Below are positions 41,550 to 51,105 of a stretch of 64,000 bases of DNA, in pieces. The position numbers and the translations under genes were made by a program. The notes beneath the pieces were generated by a model. That model made no database searches and had not been told where the DNA came from. It saw nothing but the letters and a program-made list of their open reading frames with translations. Where the stretch lies: the NCBI RefSeq assembly GCF_900103525.1, contig NZ_FNHN01000011.1, forward strand, positions 62,001 through 126,000. The letters are read 5' to 3'. This DNA comes from Bacillus sp. OK048. Its GTDB lineage: Bacteria; Bacillota; Bacilli; Bacillales; Cytobacillaceae. The number at the start of each line of letters is the position of its first letter. The stretch's first letter is position 1.

Positions 41550-42821
41550 ATGAGTCAACAAGTTGATCAGAAAGAAAAAGCTATTCAGGTGGAGGATATC
41601 ATTATTGCAAGCCACACCATCAAGGAAGTGATTTCTCCTACTCCTCTACAGTTCAATCACCTATTGTCTGAGCGGTATGACTGTCATGTTTATTTAAAGC
41701 GTGAAGACTTGCAAAGTGTTCGTTCCTTTAAAATCCGCGGTGCTTATAATCGAATCAAAAAATTGACAGAAGAAGAATTGGAAAATGGAATTATTTGTGC
41801 CAGCGCCGGAAATCATGCCCAGGGGGTTGCCTATTCTTGTAATCATTTAAAAATAAATGGTAAAGTCTTTATGCCGAGTACTACGCCAAAGCAAAAGGTC
41901 AATCAAGTTAAATTTTGGGGTAAGGAACATGTTGAAATTGTTTTAGTAGGGGATACATTTGACGATGCTTACGAAAAAGCAATGGAATGCAGTCAACTCG
42001 AAAATAGAACGTTTATTCACCCATTTGATGACCTAGATGTGATTGCCGGACAAGGGACCGTAGCAGTGGAGCTTCTAAATGAATGCCCAGAAAAAATAGA
42101 TTACCTTTTTGCAGCAATTGGCGGGGGCGGTCTTGTCTCTGGAGTTGGAACGTATATGCAGCATTTTTCACCGGAAACAAAGTTAATAGGTGTCGAGCCG
42201 CAGGGGGCTGCAGGAATGAAGGAGTCGATTTCCAAGGGTGAAGTGACTTCATTGAAAGAAATTGACCCATTTGTAGATGGAGCTGCGGTGAAGACGGTCG
42301 GTTCAATGACCTTTAACATTTGCAAAGAGCTTGTGAAGGATATTGTTGTTATTCCTGAGGGGAAGGTTTGCACAACTTTATTAGCTCTTTATAATGAAAA
42401 TGCCATTGTCGTTGAGCCAACTGGAGCACTTTCGATTGCAGCGTTAGACGAATATGCAGAAGAAATCAAAGGAAAAACGGTTGTTTGTGTTGTTAGTGGC
42501 GGTAACAATGATATTGGCCGGATGCAGGAAATTAAGGAGCGCTCGAAGCTCTACGAAGGATTACGTCATTATTTTATTGTTCAATTTCCGCAACGTCCAG
42601 GTGCATTGCGTGAATTTTTAGATGATGTATTAGGTCCAAATGATGATATCAGCCATTTTGAATACACGAAAAAAAATAATCGTGAAACTGGACCAGCATT
42701 AGTCGGGATTGAGCTTAAGTCTAAAAATGATTACTACCCATTAATGGAACGGATTAAAGCAAAAGGATTTGTATTCCGTGAGGTTAATAATGACAGTACC
42801 TTATACCAGATGCTGGTATAA
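41550..42821 (+). CDS. ilvA: Threonine dehydratase, biosynthetic
   Basis: A 423-residue PLP enzyme that converts threonine to 2-oxobutanoate, the first step of isoleucine synthesis. The Schiff-base Lys is in RSFKIRGAYNR, the phosphate loop in GGGGLVSGV, and ASAGNHAQGVAY binds PLP. A single C-terminal ACT-like regulatory domain (from about 335: HYFIVQFPQRPGALREFLDDVLG) gives the Bacillus-type length. It is controlled by the T-box upstream. RBS AGGAGG. Confidence 0.96.
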   Translation: MSQQVDQKEKAIQVEDIIIASHTIKEVISPTPLQFNHLLSERYDCHVYLKREDLQSVRSFKIRGAYNRIKKLTEEELENGIICASAGNHAQGVAYSCNHLKINGKVFMPSTTPKQKVNQVKFWGKEHVEIVLVGDTFDDAYEKAMECSQLENRTFIHPFDDLDVIAGQGTVAVELLNECPEKIDYLFAAIGGGGLVSGVGTYMQHFSPETKLIGVEPQGAAGMKESISKGEVTSLKEIDPFVDGAAVKTVGSMTFNICKELVKDIVVIPEGKVCTTLLALYNENAIVVEPTGALSIAALDEYAEEIKGKTVVCVVSGGNNDIGRMQEIKERSKLYEGLRHYFIVQFPQRPGALREFLDDVLGPNDDISHFEYTKKNNRETGPALVGIELKSKNDYYPLMERIKAKGFVFREVNNDSTLYQMLV

Positions 42822-42825
42822 ATTT

Positions 42826-42852
42826 AAAAAAGAGCCCAGCGATGGGCTCTCT
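42826..42852 (-). terminator. Terminator between ilvA and the lipoprotein gene
   Basis: AGAGCCCA (42831-42838) pairs with TGGGCTCT (42843-42850); the T run is on the minus strand. Confidence 0.85.
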
Positions 42853-42855
42853 TAC

Positions 42856-43578
42856 CTATTCTAATTTAAAAACTGCTTCTCCCACACCTAAATCTGTCGT
42901 TAAGTTAATGACTACCTTTGCGTCTTCGTACGCTTCGTTGACGTATACGCCCTTCCCTTTGGAAATGAAACCGACAAAATCGGCAGTTCCAATTCCTTTT
43001 GAGGATTTAATTTTTACGCCGACATCTTTCGGGAGAATGATGGTTGATTTCCCAACACCTAATGCTAATGCTGCGTCAAAGCTATTGTCCCAATTGCCGC
43101 CAAGGTCAATCGTGATATCGCCGACACCAGCATTCACATCTAATTCTTTTATTTTTAAACCCTTTAAATCTAAATTTGTATCTGAAGCACCTGAATTAAC
43201 ACGTAAATCAAGTGGGATATTATCTGAAATAGTGAGGTTCCACTCGTTTTTTAACTTACCAAATTTAATTTTATCAACTAGGCCTTTTTTATCCTGTTCT
43301 ATAACCCCAATTCCTTTATCTCCTTTAAGCTTATAAGAGACTTCAGGTTTAAGCCTATCTTGATTATAGTCAATTGTACCCTCAACCCATTCATTTGTAC
43401 CTTTTTCGACATTAAGTTCACCAGCACCAAGGTTAAGTTCAAGCTGCAATTCTTTAGCCTTATCTTTCTCGATCGTGACTTTCCCATTTTCATCGTTACC
43501 ATTTGCAAATATTCCACAACCTGATACTCCTATAAGTAAAGATATAGCCAATGCACCCGACAAAATTTTCTTTTTCAT
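42856..43578 (-). CDS. Lipoprotein with toast-rack/LiaF-like beta domain
   Basis: A 240-residue protein with a lipoprotein signal peptide (MKKKILSGALAISLLIGVSGC, lipobox VSGC). The mature part is a repetitive beta structure with LELNLGAGELNVEKG, LDVNAGVGDITIDLGG and INLTTDLGVGEAVFKL, the pattern of toast_rack and DUF2154/LiaF C-terminal domains. It is likely anchored outside the cell; envelope-stress sensing is suggested by related families only. Confidence 0.8.
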   Translation of the reverse strand: MKKKILSGALAISLLIGVSGCGIFANGNDENGKVTIEKDKAKELQLELNLGAGELNVEKGTNEWVEGTIDYNQDRLKPEVSYKLKGDKGIGVIEQDKKGLVDKIKFGKLKNEWNLTISDNIPLDLRVNSGASDTNLDLKGLKIKELDVNAGVGDITIDLGGNWDNSFDAALALGVGKSTIILPKDVGVKIKSSKGIGTADFVGFISKGKGVYVNEAYEDAKVVINLTTDLGVGEAVFKLE

Positions 43579-43825
43579 CTTGTTTTCCTCCCCAATTCTT
43601 AATCTACCATCATTGTACTAAAAGCAATCAGGTTGAAAAAACGGCGCAAGATGGAATCTGCTCTCAGACTTGAGACCTATGGTAATTAATCCCTTTATAA
43701 CAATTTTACTACGTAACTAGAAGAATCTCTAATAATAACTAAATAGGGTAACAATTCTAGCACTGTAAACCATATATCATTTATAATAATTTAAAGATTA
43801 AAATAAATAACAAGGTGGGGGCTAC

Positions 43826-45418
43826 GTGTCAAAGACAATTTACACAAATGGATTAATTTATACCCTAGATTCTAACCAGCCAGTGGTTGAATCTGTAGTG
43901 GTTGAAAATGGCAGGATTATAGATTTAGGTTCACACCATGAAATGAACTTGCAATGGGGAAGAGCAGGATCGGAAATTGTTGATTTAGGCGGAAAAATGG
44001 TAACCCCAGGTCTAATAGACAGCCACTTACATTTATCAGGTTTGGCATTTAATTTCTTAGACTTAGATTTGACAGGCATTAAATCGAAAGCTGAGATGTT
44101 AAACAAGATTAAGCAAAAAGCAGCTACCGTCGCACCTGGTAAGTGGTTAATTGGAATGGGTTGGGATGAAAATCTGTTTACAGAAGGGTCGATTCCTACT
44201 ATAGAAGAATTAGATTATGTAGCACCACACTGTCCGATTTACCTAAAGAGAGTTTGTTATCACGCATTTTTAGTGAATAGCAAGGCACTTGAAATGAGTC
44301 ACTATCATCCTTCCAATGAAGTACCTAAGGGTGGAAGTGTTGTTCTCGATCCACAAACCAAAAAGCCGACTGGAATGCTGTTAGAGTCAGCTTCCAAAAT
44401 TGTCACGAAACATATTCCAGAAAAAACATATGAAGAGCTAAAAAATGGTTTGGGACTTGCAATGAAATTTGCGATTAAGAAAGGGTTAACAAGTGTACAT
44501 ACCAATGACCCTGCTTATTTAGGCGGATTAGAACAAACGTACAAAATGTATAACGAATTAATCAATCATGAACACAACGGGTTACGCTGTAATCTTTTGA
44601 TCGACTATCCATTTCAATCTGAGTTAAAAGAAAAAGGAATGTTTGCCGGTTTTGGTAATGAGAAATTGCAAATTGGCGCAATAAAAATTTTCGCTGATGG
44701 AGCATTTGGAAGAAGAACAGCCTTGTTATCGGATCCATATAGTGATGAACCAAGTAAATATGGCGAAGCGATGCAAACTCAGGACATCCTCTTTACCATT
44801 GTGAAAGAGGCAAGGGAGCAATTCTTCCCAATTGCCGTGCATACCATCGGTGATAAAGCATTGGAAAATGTTCTCGATATCCTAGATCAATTTCCAAAAG
44901 TGAATTATCGAGATCGGATTATACATACTTCATTAGTTAGAGAGGATTTAATTCAGCGATTAGCAGATCCAAATATCGTTGCTGATATTCAACCGCGGTT
45001 TGTAGTGGGTGATTATCCGTGGGTAATTGAAAGAATAGGTAAGAAGCGCGAATCTTATTTATATGCATGGAAATCCTTACTATCAAATGGTGTGATTTGT
45101 GCCGGCGGTTCTGATGCCCCTGTAGAACCTGTTGATCCATTACTAGGTATTCATGCAGCCGTCACGAGGAAAACACCAGGTAAACTCGAGACCTGGAATG
45201 AGGATCAGAATATCTCCATGCATGAAGCCGTAAAGCTATTCACGATTGGCGGTGCCTATGCAACAAACGAAGAGGCTATTAAGGGAACGATTTCAAGAGG
45301 AAAATTAGCAGACATGACCGTTTTTTCGAAGGACCTCTATTCATTGGAAAACCCTGACGAATTATTAAAAACAAATATTGAAATGACCATTATTGATGGG
45401 GAAATACAGGGTATCTAG
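43826..45418 (+). CDS. YtcJ-like metal-dependent amidohydrolase
   Basis: A 530-residue amidohydrolase of the Amidohydro_3 group: DLGGKMVTPGLIDSHLHLSG gives the HxH metal pair, IKIFADGAFGRRTALL and AVHTIGDKALENVLD further ligands, and CAGGSDAPVEPVDPLLGIHAAV the catalytic Asp. The substrate is not known. It starts with GTG after AAGGTGGGGG. Confidence 0.88.
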   Translation: MSKTIYTNGLIYTLDSNQPVVESVVVENGRIIDLGSHHEMNLQWGRAGSEIVDLGGKMVTPGLIDSHLHLSGLAFNFLDLDLTGIKSKAEMLNKIKQKAATVAPGKWLIGMGWDENLFTEGSIPTIEELDYVAPHCPIYLKRVCYHAFLVNSKALEMSHYHPSNEVPKGGSVVLDPQTKKPTGMLLESASKIVTKHIPEKTYEELKNGLGLAMKFAIKKGLTSVHTNDPAYLGGLEQTYKMYNELINHEHNGLRCNLLIDYPFQSELKEKGMFAGFGNEKLQIGAIKIFADGAFGRRTALLSDPYSDEPSKYGEAMQTQDILFTIVKEAREQFFPIAVHTIGDKALENVLDILDQFPKVNYRDRIIHTSLVREDLIQRLADPNIVADIQPRFVVGDYPWVIERIGKKRESYLYAWKSLLSNGVICAGGSDAPVEPVDPLLGIHAAVTRKTPGKLETWNEDQNISMHEAVKLFTIGGAYATNEEAIKGTISRGKLADMTVFSKDLYSLENPDELLKTNIEMTIIDGEIQGI

Positions 45419-45599
45419 GAATATCGTTTTAAATATTTCGAATAGATATTAAATCTAAAAAAATTGGATATTACTAGTAAGATGAAATAAAGTTTAAAAA
45501 AAATGTACTTATACTAACTGGGTAAATGGTTAGAGGAAGAAGGAATTTGATTTTATTTCTAGAATTTTTAATGAATGTAGAAAAGTGAGGGTGATAATT

Positions 45600-45953
45600 A
45601 TGATGATAAAAGGTTTCGGGGGAATATTTTGGCGGACTAACAATCTAGATGCTATAAAAAAATGGTACAGTGAAGTGTTGAATATTGAAATAGAAAATTG
45701 GAATGGTGCTATTATCAAACCCCAATCAGGAAATGAAACAATCTTTTCTTTCTTTACTGAAGATGACAGCTATTTCCCAACCGATCAGCAAGTGATGTTA
45801 AATTTTCAAGTTGATAATCTCAATGATACGATTAAACATCTTGAACAAATTGGTGTACCTCTAGCAAGGGAAAAAGAGATTAGTGAATATGGTAATTTTA
45901 TTTGGATTAAAGATCCTGAAGGTAGACAAGTTGAGCTATGGGAAAAATCATAA
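45600..45953 (+). CDS. VOC/glyoxalase family protein
   Basis: A single VOC domain of about 117 residues: MMIKGFGGIFWRTNNLDAIKKWYSEVL, then VMLNFQVDNLNDTIKHLEQIG and the final WIKDPEGRQVELWEK with the metal-ligand Glu. Substrate unknown. ATG 45600 is chosen because GAGGGTG lies six bases upstream. Confidence 0.83.
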   Translation: MMIKGFGGIFWRTNNLDAIKKWYSEVLNIEIENWNGAIIKPQSGNETIFSFFTEDDSYFPTDQQVMLNFQVDNLNDTIKHLEQIGVPLAREKEISEYGNFIWIKDPEGRQVELWEKS

Positions 45954-46043
45954 TATTAGACACATGGTAACAAAGATAATAAAATTGAGTCAGATCGTGT
46001 AAAATATGGGCAATTAAAATTAGTAGAGTAGGGGTGTCGAGAA

Positions 46044-46505
46044 ATGGATGATCGTTTTTTTCGAAATGCAATGGGGAAATTCGCAACGGGAATTACCGTT
46101 GTTTCTACGGAGGTAGATGGGGAATCACATGGAATGACAGCAAATGCGTTTGTTTCTGTCTCTTTAACTCCAAAATTAATACTAGTATCAATTGATAAAA
46201 GAGCAAGAATGCTGCCTCTTATTCAACAATCCAAAAAATTTGCCGTAAGCTTTTTATCCGCAGATCAACAAACAGAATCTATGCGTTTTGCAGGCCAAAT
46301 TAAGGAAGAAACTCCTTATAACTTTGAGCAATTCGGCGAGTTACCAGTAATCCAGGGTGCACTGGCTAACCTGACCTGTAACCTTTATAATGAGGTTGAG
46401 GCAGGAGATCACATCTTATTTATTGGTGAGGTTACTGATCTTAAGGTAAATGAAGGGGATCCATTGTTATATTTCGGCGGCCAATATCGCAAAGTATCAG
46501 AATAA
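46044..46505 (+). CDS. Flavin reductase family protein (HpaC-like)
   Basis: A 153-residue FMN-binding split-barrel protein: FRNAMGKFATGITVVSTEVDG, HGMTANAFVSVSLTPKLILVSID and GDHILFIGEVTDL, as in NAD(P)H:flavin reductases that supply reduced flavin to monooxygenases. No monooxygenase gene is adjacent, so the partner is unknown. Confidence 0.87.
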   Translation: MDDRFFRNAMGKFATGITVVSTEVDGESHGMTANAFVSVSLTPKLILVSIDKRARMLPLIQQSKKFAVSFLSADQQTESMRFAGQIKEETPYNFEQFGELPVIQGALANLTCNLYNEVEAGDHILFIGEVTDLKVNEGDPLLYFGGQYRKVSE

Positions 46506-46514
46506 CAAGAGTAG

Positions 46515-46543
46515 ACAAAAGCTGTCGTATGGCAGCTTTTTCT
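46515..46543 (+). terminator. Terminator of the flavin reductase gene
   Basis: AAAAGCTG (46517-46524) pairs with CAGCTTTT (46533-46540), then TTC. Confidence 0.75.
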
Positions 46544-46592
46544 ATTGTACTTCGTGGTTCGTATTGTACAATAGGAGAAGGAGGGATAGCCT

Positions 46593-46823
46593 TTGTTGAA
46601 AAAAGTAAGAATTGTCCTAGGAATTGTGGTTTTATTATTAGCAGCATTTGGTTTAATCACTAAAAACTTCGTGGCACAGCCAATCATGATGGTAGGTCTA
46701 AGTGCCTTTATATTAGTTGGCGGGATAGATGAACTTAAAAAAGGGAACAAACGTCGTGGCTATATGAATATCTTCCTTTGCGTATTTGTTATAGCGGTAT
46801 TGGTACAATCATTCATCAAATAA
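46593..46823 (+). CDS. Small membrane protein, DUF3953-like
   Basis: A 76-residue protein with three short hydrophobic segments: KVRIVLGIVVLLLAAFGLI, AQPIMMVGLSAFILVGGIDEL and YMNIFLCVFVIAVLVQSFI. The pattern fits DUF3953. It starts with TTG after GGAGGG. Function unknown. Confidence 0.7.
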   Translation: MLKKVRIVLGIVVLLLAAFGLITKNFVAQPIMMVGLSAFILVGGIDELKKGNKRRGYMNIFLCVFVIAVLVQSFIK

Positions 46824-46829
46824 AAGGTA

Positions 46830-46858
46830 AAAAAAAGCCATCATAGATGGCTTTTTAC
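46830..46858. terminator. Bidirectional terminator
   Basis: AAAAAGCCATC (46832-46842), loop ATA, GATGGCTTTTT (46846-46856). It serves the DUF3953-like gene and the convergent EamA gene, whose stop codon lies in it. Confidence 0.88.
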
Positions 46859-47766
46859 CGTTTTACTGATGCTAATATAAAAATTGTTGCAATAATAGAT
46901 AGGGCACCTAACCATTCAATTGGGCTAAAGGAAACATGAAGCCATACCACGGCAAGGAATGCTGCCGAGAGTGGTTCAATACAGGCTAATAGACTAGCTT
47001 CAGAAGCTTTTATGTATTTAAGGCTTTCCATAAAGCACAAGAACGCGATTAATGTACCAACAATAACCACAAAAGTGACCGCTGTAAAAGAAGTAAGGGA
47101 CCAGTGACCTTGGAATTTCCATGGAGGATGGATGAAACTTAAACCAACTCCACCAATCATCATACCCCAGCCAACAGTTAAAGCCGTTCCCCATTTTGAA
47201 AGCAGGCTAACTGGATAAAGAGTATAGAATGCTAGTGCAAATGCAGATAGAATTCCCCAGCCAAAGGCAGGACCAGAAATTGCTAGAGTATGGATATTTC
47301 CTTTCGTGACGAGGAGAAATGTCCCTCCAAGCGCTAGTACAATTGCTATCAGCTCATGTTTCACTGGTAATGTCCTGGCATGGAAGCATAAATATAAGGC
47401 AATCATAACAGGTGCCAAGTATTGCAAAACTGTAGCAGTAGCAGCATTTCCTTGCTCTATTGCTGCAAAGAAGGTATATTGAACGCCGAGCATTCCGAAA
47501 ATCCCAAATACAATGAGGAGAAAAAGATCCTGTTTGTTTTTCCAAATCCTCCATATATTTTGCTTCCCAACAGTATGAGAAAAAATTAGCAAACCCGTTC
47601 CTGCTAGGAGCAGTCTTATAACTACGAGCCAGCTTGAACTAAAGCCTTGCTGATGAAAAAGATATTGGGCAACTGTCCCAGAAACGCCCCAAGATGTCGC
47701 TGCAATAAGAACTAATAGAATTCCTTTAGTCCTTGGGTACGACATTACAGCACCAATTGTATTCAT
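46855..47766 (-). CDS. EamA family (DMT) transporter
   Basis: About 303 residues and ten TM helices in two EamA repeats: residues 5-140 (GILLVLIAATSWGVSGTVAQYLF, VLQYLAPVMIALYLC) and 150-295 (GWGILSAFALAFYTLYPV, EASLLACIEPLSAAFLAVVWL). It is probably a metabolite or amino acid exporter. ATG 47766 follows GGGGGT. Confidence 0.88.
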   Translation of the reverse strand: MNTIGAVMSYPRTKGILLVLIAATSWGVSGTVAQYLFHQQGFSSSWLVVIRLLLAGTGLLIFSHTVGKQNIWRIWKNKQDLFLLIVFGIFGMLGVQYTFFAAIEQGNAATATVLQYLAPVMIALYLCFHARTLPVKHELIAIVLALGGTFLLVTKGNIHTLAISGPAFGWGILSAFALAFYTLYPVSLLSKWGTALTVGWGMMIGGVGLSFIHPPWKFQGHWSLTSFTAVTFVVIVGTLIAFLCFMESLKYIKASEASLLACIEPLSAAFLAVVWLHVSFSPIEWLGALSIIATIFILASVKR

Positions 47767-47860
47767 AAAAATACCCCCAAAAACAACCATTCTATTAATT
47801 TAGCAGAAAAGTAGTAAGGTTAAAAGGGGAATTCGGTGAAATTTGTACGGGGATCTGCTG

Positions 47861-47917
47861 CATTGGCGAGTAAATTACATAAAACCGCGAGTAAAATGTC
47901 CAAATCGGCGAGTAAAT
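47861..47917. repeat. Three short direct repeats GGCGAGTAAAT
   Basis: CATTGGCGAGTAAAT (47861), AACCGCGAGTAAAAT (47883) and AATCGGCGAGTAAAT (47903) recur at a spacing of 20-22 bp in non-coding DNA between the EamA gene and a terminator. Confidence 0.6.
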
Positions 47918-47979
47918 GCATTTATTATTTCGCTATTATTTGAAGAATTCCTCCAATTTCAACCATTTTTACAAAAGAA

Positions 47980-48015
47980 AAAGCCAATAAGCACTAAAAA
48001 TATGCTTAATGGCTC
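47980..48015 (-). terminator. Terminator of the 133-aa gene
   Basis: AGCCAATAAGCA (47982-47993) pairs with TGCTTAATGGCT (48002-48013) with one mismatch; the T run lies on the minus strand. Confidence 0.75.
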
Positions 48016-48021
48016 TAATGA

Positions 48022-48423
48022 TTATTTAGGAGTTAAAGTCTTAATAGAAATAGCTGGGGAGTAGGAGGTTACAATACAACCTTCTAAATTTTGTTCATTT
48101 AACAGGCCTAGTTGGAGGGCAGATTTTATTTTTGCATCATCGGGTTTTTTTACGATTTGAATGAGTTCACTCATTTTTAATGCCTCTAACCTTTTAACCG
48201 TTACATCTTCGTTGTATTTTTCAATCTTTCTCATTTGCCGCTGCAGTTTATAGCCATTTATTGTGATTTCGGCCTTATTATTGGGACCAACTAGTTTATT
48301 AAAATAGTTATGAAAAGTATCTTTTAAATCATTCAATTCTAACTCGATTTCCTTTTTCTTTTTATTAAGTTCGTAATAGTTAACCAACATCTCATCTGTA
48401 ATGAAGGAATCATCCTGTTTCAC
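48022..48423 (-). CDS. Hypothetical coiled-coil protein
   Basis: About 133 residues, charged, with a likely coiled coil (YYELNKKKKEIELELNDLKDTFHNYFNKL) followed by a compact domain (EITINGYKLQRQMRKIEKYN, VKRLEALKMSELIQIVKKP). The frame is open to 48480, but AAGGAGGAGAGG precedes TTG 48426 and GTG 48423, so the protein likely starts there. I do not recognise the family; the shape resembles small phage-type structural or host-nuclease-associated proteins, but no neighbour supports that. Confidence 0.6.
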   Translation of the reverse strand: MKQDDSFITDEMLVNYYELNKKKKEIELELNDLKDTFHNYFNKLVGPNNKAEITINGYKLQRQMRKIEKYNEDVTVKRLEALKMSELIQIVKKPDDAKIKSALQLGLLNEQNLEGCIVTSYSPAISIKTLTPK

Positions 48424-48603
48424 CAAGTTCCTCTCCTCCTTATCGAACGTATATTCCAATATATTAGCTTTCAATAGCATTTAGTACGATTAAATCCTAG
48501 TTATCAAAAATAATTATTATAAAAAGAGTGCTTCATGTTGAAATATTCGGGGTGCACCGAAAATAGGATGAAGGTAGGATTTGCCCAGTTTTTTATCCAA
48601 AGA

Positions 48604-48634
48604 AAAAAACCTCAATATTTCATTGAGGTTTTTA
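48604..48634 (-). terminator. Terminator of the trehalose operon
   Basis: AAAACCTCAAT (48606-48616) pairs with ATTGAGGTTTT (48622-48632), next to the treR stop. Confidence 0.88.
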
Positions 48635-49348
48635 GTGTGTCCTTCGGGCAAAGTCGACAAAGCGGAATTTGTCAGGTCGATGCCGGGATTCGGTGTATTG
48701 AAAGAGGGTGGCATCCTCTAAATATACGTAGTTTTTAATCACGACTATATTATGAAAACCATCTAGGTCTAAAAAAGCTCGGTCTTCTGCTGTTGGTTCT
48801 TCAACGACAATTTCCTTTTTTGCAAAGCTTATTTTCAAGTTCAAATCATTTTCAAGGTAGGCATAGATAGAATCCTCACAAATTTCTTCTGTGATCGAAG
48901 GGACGAATTTTGCAGCAAGAAAATCTTTATCTAGAATGATCTTCTTGCCACCAATTTCCCTTGTTCTAACTATTTTCCACACCTGGTCCTTACCAGAGAG
49001 CTGCAGCTGTTGCTTGATAAAGGCATCAGGCTTGATAATAAGCGATAGCTCATTGACTATCGTCCTTGGCTTTTTTTCCATTTTGTCAGCGAGTTCTTTA
49101 AAACTGACCAAGCCTGATACTGGAAAATCAAATTTGTTAATATCGATAACGATGGAACCTTTGCCTCTTACTTTTTGGATATAGCCATTTTGAGCCAGCA
49201 GGTTTAAGGCTTTTCTTATCGTCTCTCTTGATGTATCGTACTGATCCTTCAGCTCATTTTCAGAGGGAAGAAGGGAATTCTGCGGGATTTCTCCGTTCTT
49301 AATTTGACCTACGATGGTATTAAAAATAATTTGGTATTTGTTTGTCAT
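48632..49348 (-). CDS. treR: Trehalose operon repressor (GntR/HutC type)
   Basis: A 238-residue HutC-type GntR regulator: winged helix at residues 10-70 (IPQNSLLPSENELKDQYDTSRETIRKALNLLAQNGYI) and a UTRA sugar-phosphate domain (VVEEPTAEDRAFLDLD, YTESRHRPDKFRFVDFARR). It is the last gene of treP-treA-treR and should be released by trehalose 6-phosphate. Confidence 0.94.
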   Translation of the reverse strand: MTNKYQIIFNTIVGQIKNGEIPQNSLLPSENELKDQYDTSRETIRKALNLLAQNGYIQKVRGKGSIVIDINKFDFPVSGLVSFKELADKMEKKPRTIVNELSLIIKPDAFIKQQLQLSGKDQVWKIVRTREIGGKKIILDKDFLAAKFVPSITEEICEDSIYAYLENDLNLKISFAKKEIVVEEPTAEDRAFLDLDGFHNIVVIKNYVYLEDATLFQYTESRHRPDKFRFVDFARRTH

Positions 49349-49360
49349 AAAAATCTCCCA

Positions 49361-51028
49361 TTATCTTTTCAAATGATAAACAATGGACTCGTATGGTCGT
49401 AAAGGTATCTTTTTGCCAAGTGGAGCTGAGTCCGGATAATTTGAGAGTAACACACTGGTTGACAACCCAACAATGTTTAACGTCACAGGGAGAGCATAAG
49501 TGGTGGGTTCTCCATAAAAATTATTGATAACCAGAATCATTTCATTTTCTGTATTTCGTACAAATGCAAAGATGGATTCATGATCTTCGGAGATCATTTT
49601 ATAATCCCCGTCCGTGATTACGTCATATTCTTTGCGCAGGTTGATCAGTTTTTGATAATGATAGAAAATAGAATCTGAATCCTTCATTGCGTTTTCCGCG
49701 TTTATTCCCTTATAGTTCGCTGCGGTATGAATCCACGGTGTGCCGGTGGTAAAGCCAGCATGTTCACTCGAATTCCACTGAACCGGTGTTCGCGAGTTAT
49801 CCCTCGATTTTTGCTTTAGAATCTCGAGAATCTCCGAGTCTGGAAGACCTTCATTTTTCTTTATTTCAAAGATATTCAGTGACTCAACATCCCGGTAATC
49901 TTCGATTTTGTCGAAGTTCGGATTGGTCGTTCCGAATTCTTCACCTTGATAAATATAGGGCGTTCCTTGCATCATATGGAGTGCTGTGGCGAGCATTTTT
50001 GCTGATTCTTTGTGGTATTTTTCATCATCTCCAAACCTAGATACTGCACGAGGTTGGTCATGATTACACCAGAAGAGGGCATTCCAGCCGCCACCTTTAT
50101 TCATTTCTACTTGCCACTGTGACAAAATGTTTTTCAAAGCTTGGAAGTCAAATTCCGCTTTCGTCCACTTGTCTCCGTTTGGATAATCCACTTTTAAATG
50201 GTGGAAGCTGAACGTCATATTGAGTTCCTCTTCACGCGGGTTGGAGTATCTAATGCAATTATCGATAGACGTAGATGACATTTCACCAACAGTCATGATG
50301 TCATATTTTGAAAATACCTTATCATTCATCTCATGGAGAAACTCATGAATTCTTGGTCCGTCTGTATAAAATTTACGTCCATCACTATCATCCTGCGGGA
50401 ACTGTTGATCCTTTGAAATTAAATTGATGACATCCAGTCTGAACCCATCGACACCTTTTTTGAGCCAAAAATGCATCATTTCATATAATGCTTCGCGAAC
50501 TTTTTCATTTTCCCAGTTTAAATCTGCTTGTGTCACATCAAATAAATGAAGATAGTACTGCCCGGTGGTTTCATCCCACTGCCATGCTGATCCACCAAAT
50601 TTTGATTCCCAGTTGGTAGGAGGGAGGTTGTCTTTTCCATCTTTCCAAATATAAAAATCACGATATGGGTTGTCTTTTGAGGACTTTGCTTGCTGGAACC
50701 ATTCGTGTTCGGTTGATGTATGATTGATGACAATATCCATGATGATTTTAATGCCGCGTTGATGTGCCTCTGCAAGAAGCTGATCAAAGTCATCCATCGT
50801 TCCATATTCTTCTTGAATGTTGTAATAATCGCTTATATCATACCCATTATCTTTTTGAGGGGATTTATAGATAGGAGTTAGCCATAGAACATCTACTCCC
50901 AGTTTATTTAAGTAATCAAGCTTCTTAATGATTCCTTGGATATCACCGGTACCGTTACCAGTAGTATCATAAAAACTTTTTGGGTAAATTTGATACACGA
51001 CTGCTTTTTTCCACCATGCTGTTGTCAT
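49361..51028 (-). CDS. treA: Alpha,alpha-phosphotrehalase (GH13)
   Basis: A 555-residue GH13 hydrolase that splits trehalose 6-phosphate to glucose and glucose 6-phosphate. Conserved regions are DIVINHTS, GFRLDVINLISKD (nucleophile Asp), VGEMSS (acid Glu) and CNHDQPRAVSRFGDD. The length fits TreA/TreC. ATG 51028 is preceded by AGGTG. It lies 12 bp upstream of treR. Confidence 0.95.
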   Translation of the reverse strand: MTTAWWKKAVVYQIYPKSFYDTTGNGTGDIQGIIKKLDYLNKLGVDVLWLTPIYKSPQKDNGYDISDYYNIQEEYGTMDDFDQLLAEAHQRGIKIIMDIVINHTSTEHEWFQQAKSSKDNPYRDFYIWKDGKDNLPPTNWESKFGGSAWQWDETTGQYYLHLFDVTQADLNWENEKVREALYEMMHFWLKKGVDGFRLDVINLISKDQQFPQDDSDGRKFYTDGPRIHEFLHEMNDKVFSKYDIMTVGEMSSTSIDNCIRYSNPREEELNMTFSFHHLKVDYPNGDKWTKAEFDFQALKNILSQWQVEMNKGGGWNALFWCNHDQPRAVSRFGDDEKYHKESAKMLATALHMMQGTPYIYQGEEFGTTNPNFDKIEDYRDVESLNIFEIKKNEGLPDSEILEILKQKSRDNSRTPVQWNSSEHAGFTTGTPWIHTAANYKGINAENAMKDSDSIFYHYQKLINLRKEYDVITDGDYKMISEDHESIFAFVRNTENEMILVINNFYGEPTTYALPVTLNIVGLSTSVLLSNYPDSAPLGKKIPLRPYESIVYHLKR

Positions 51029-51105
51029 GATAAACACCTGCCTAAAAATTTTTGTAACTCTAATGTGAAAAGGAGGGAGATGGTCTCCCTCCTAAAATAG
51101 GAGTA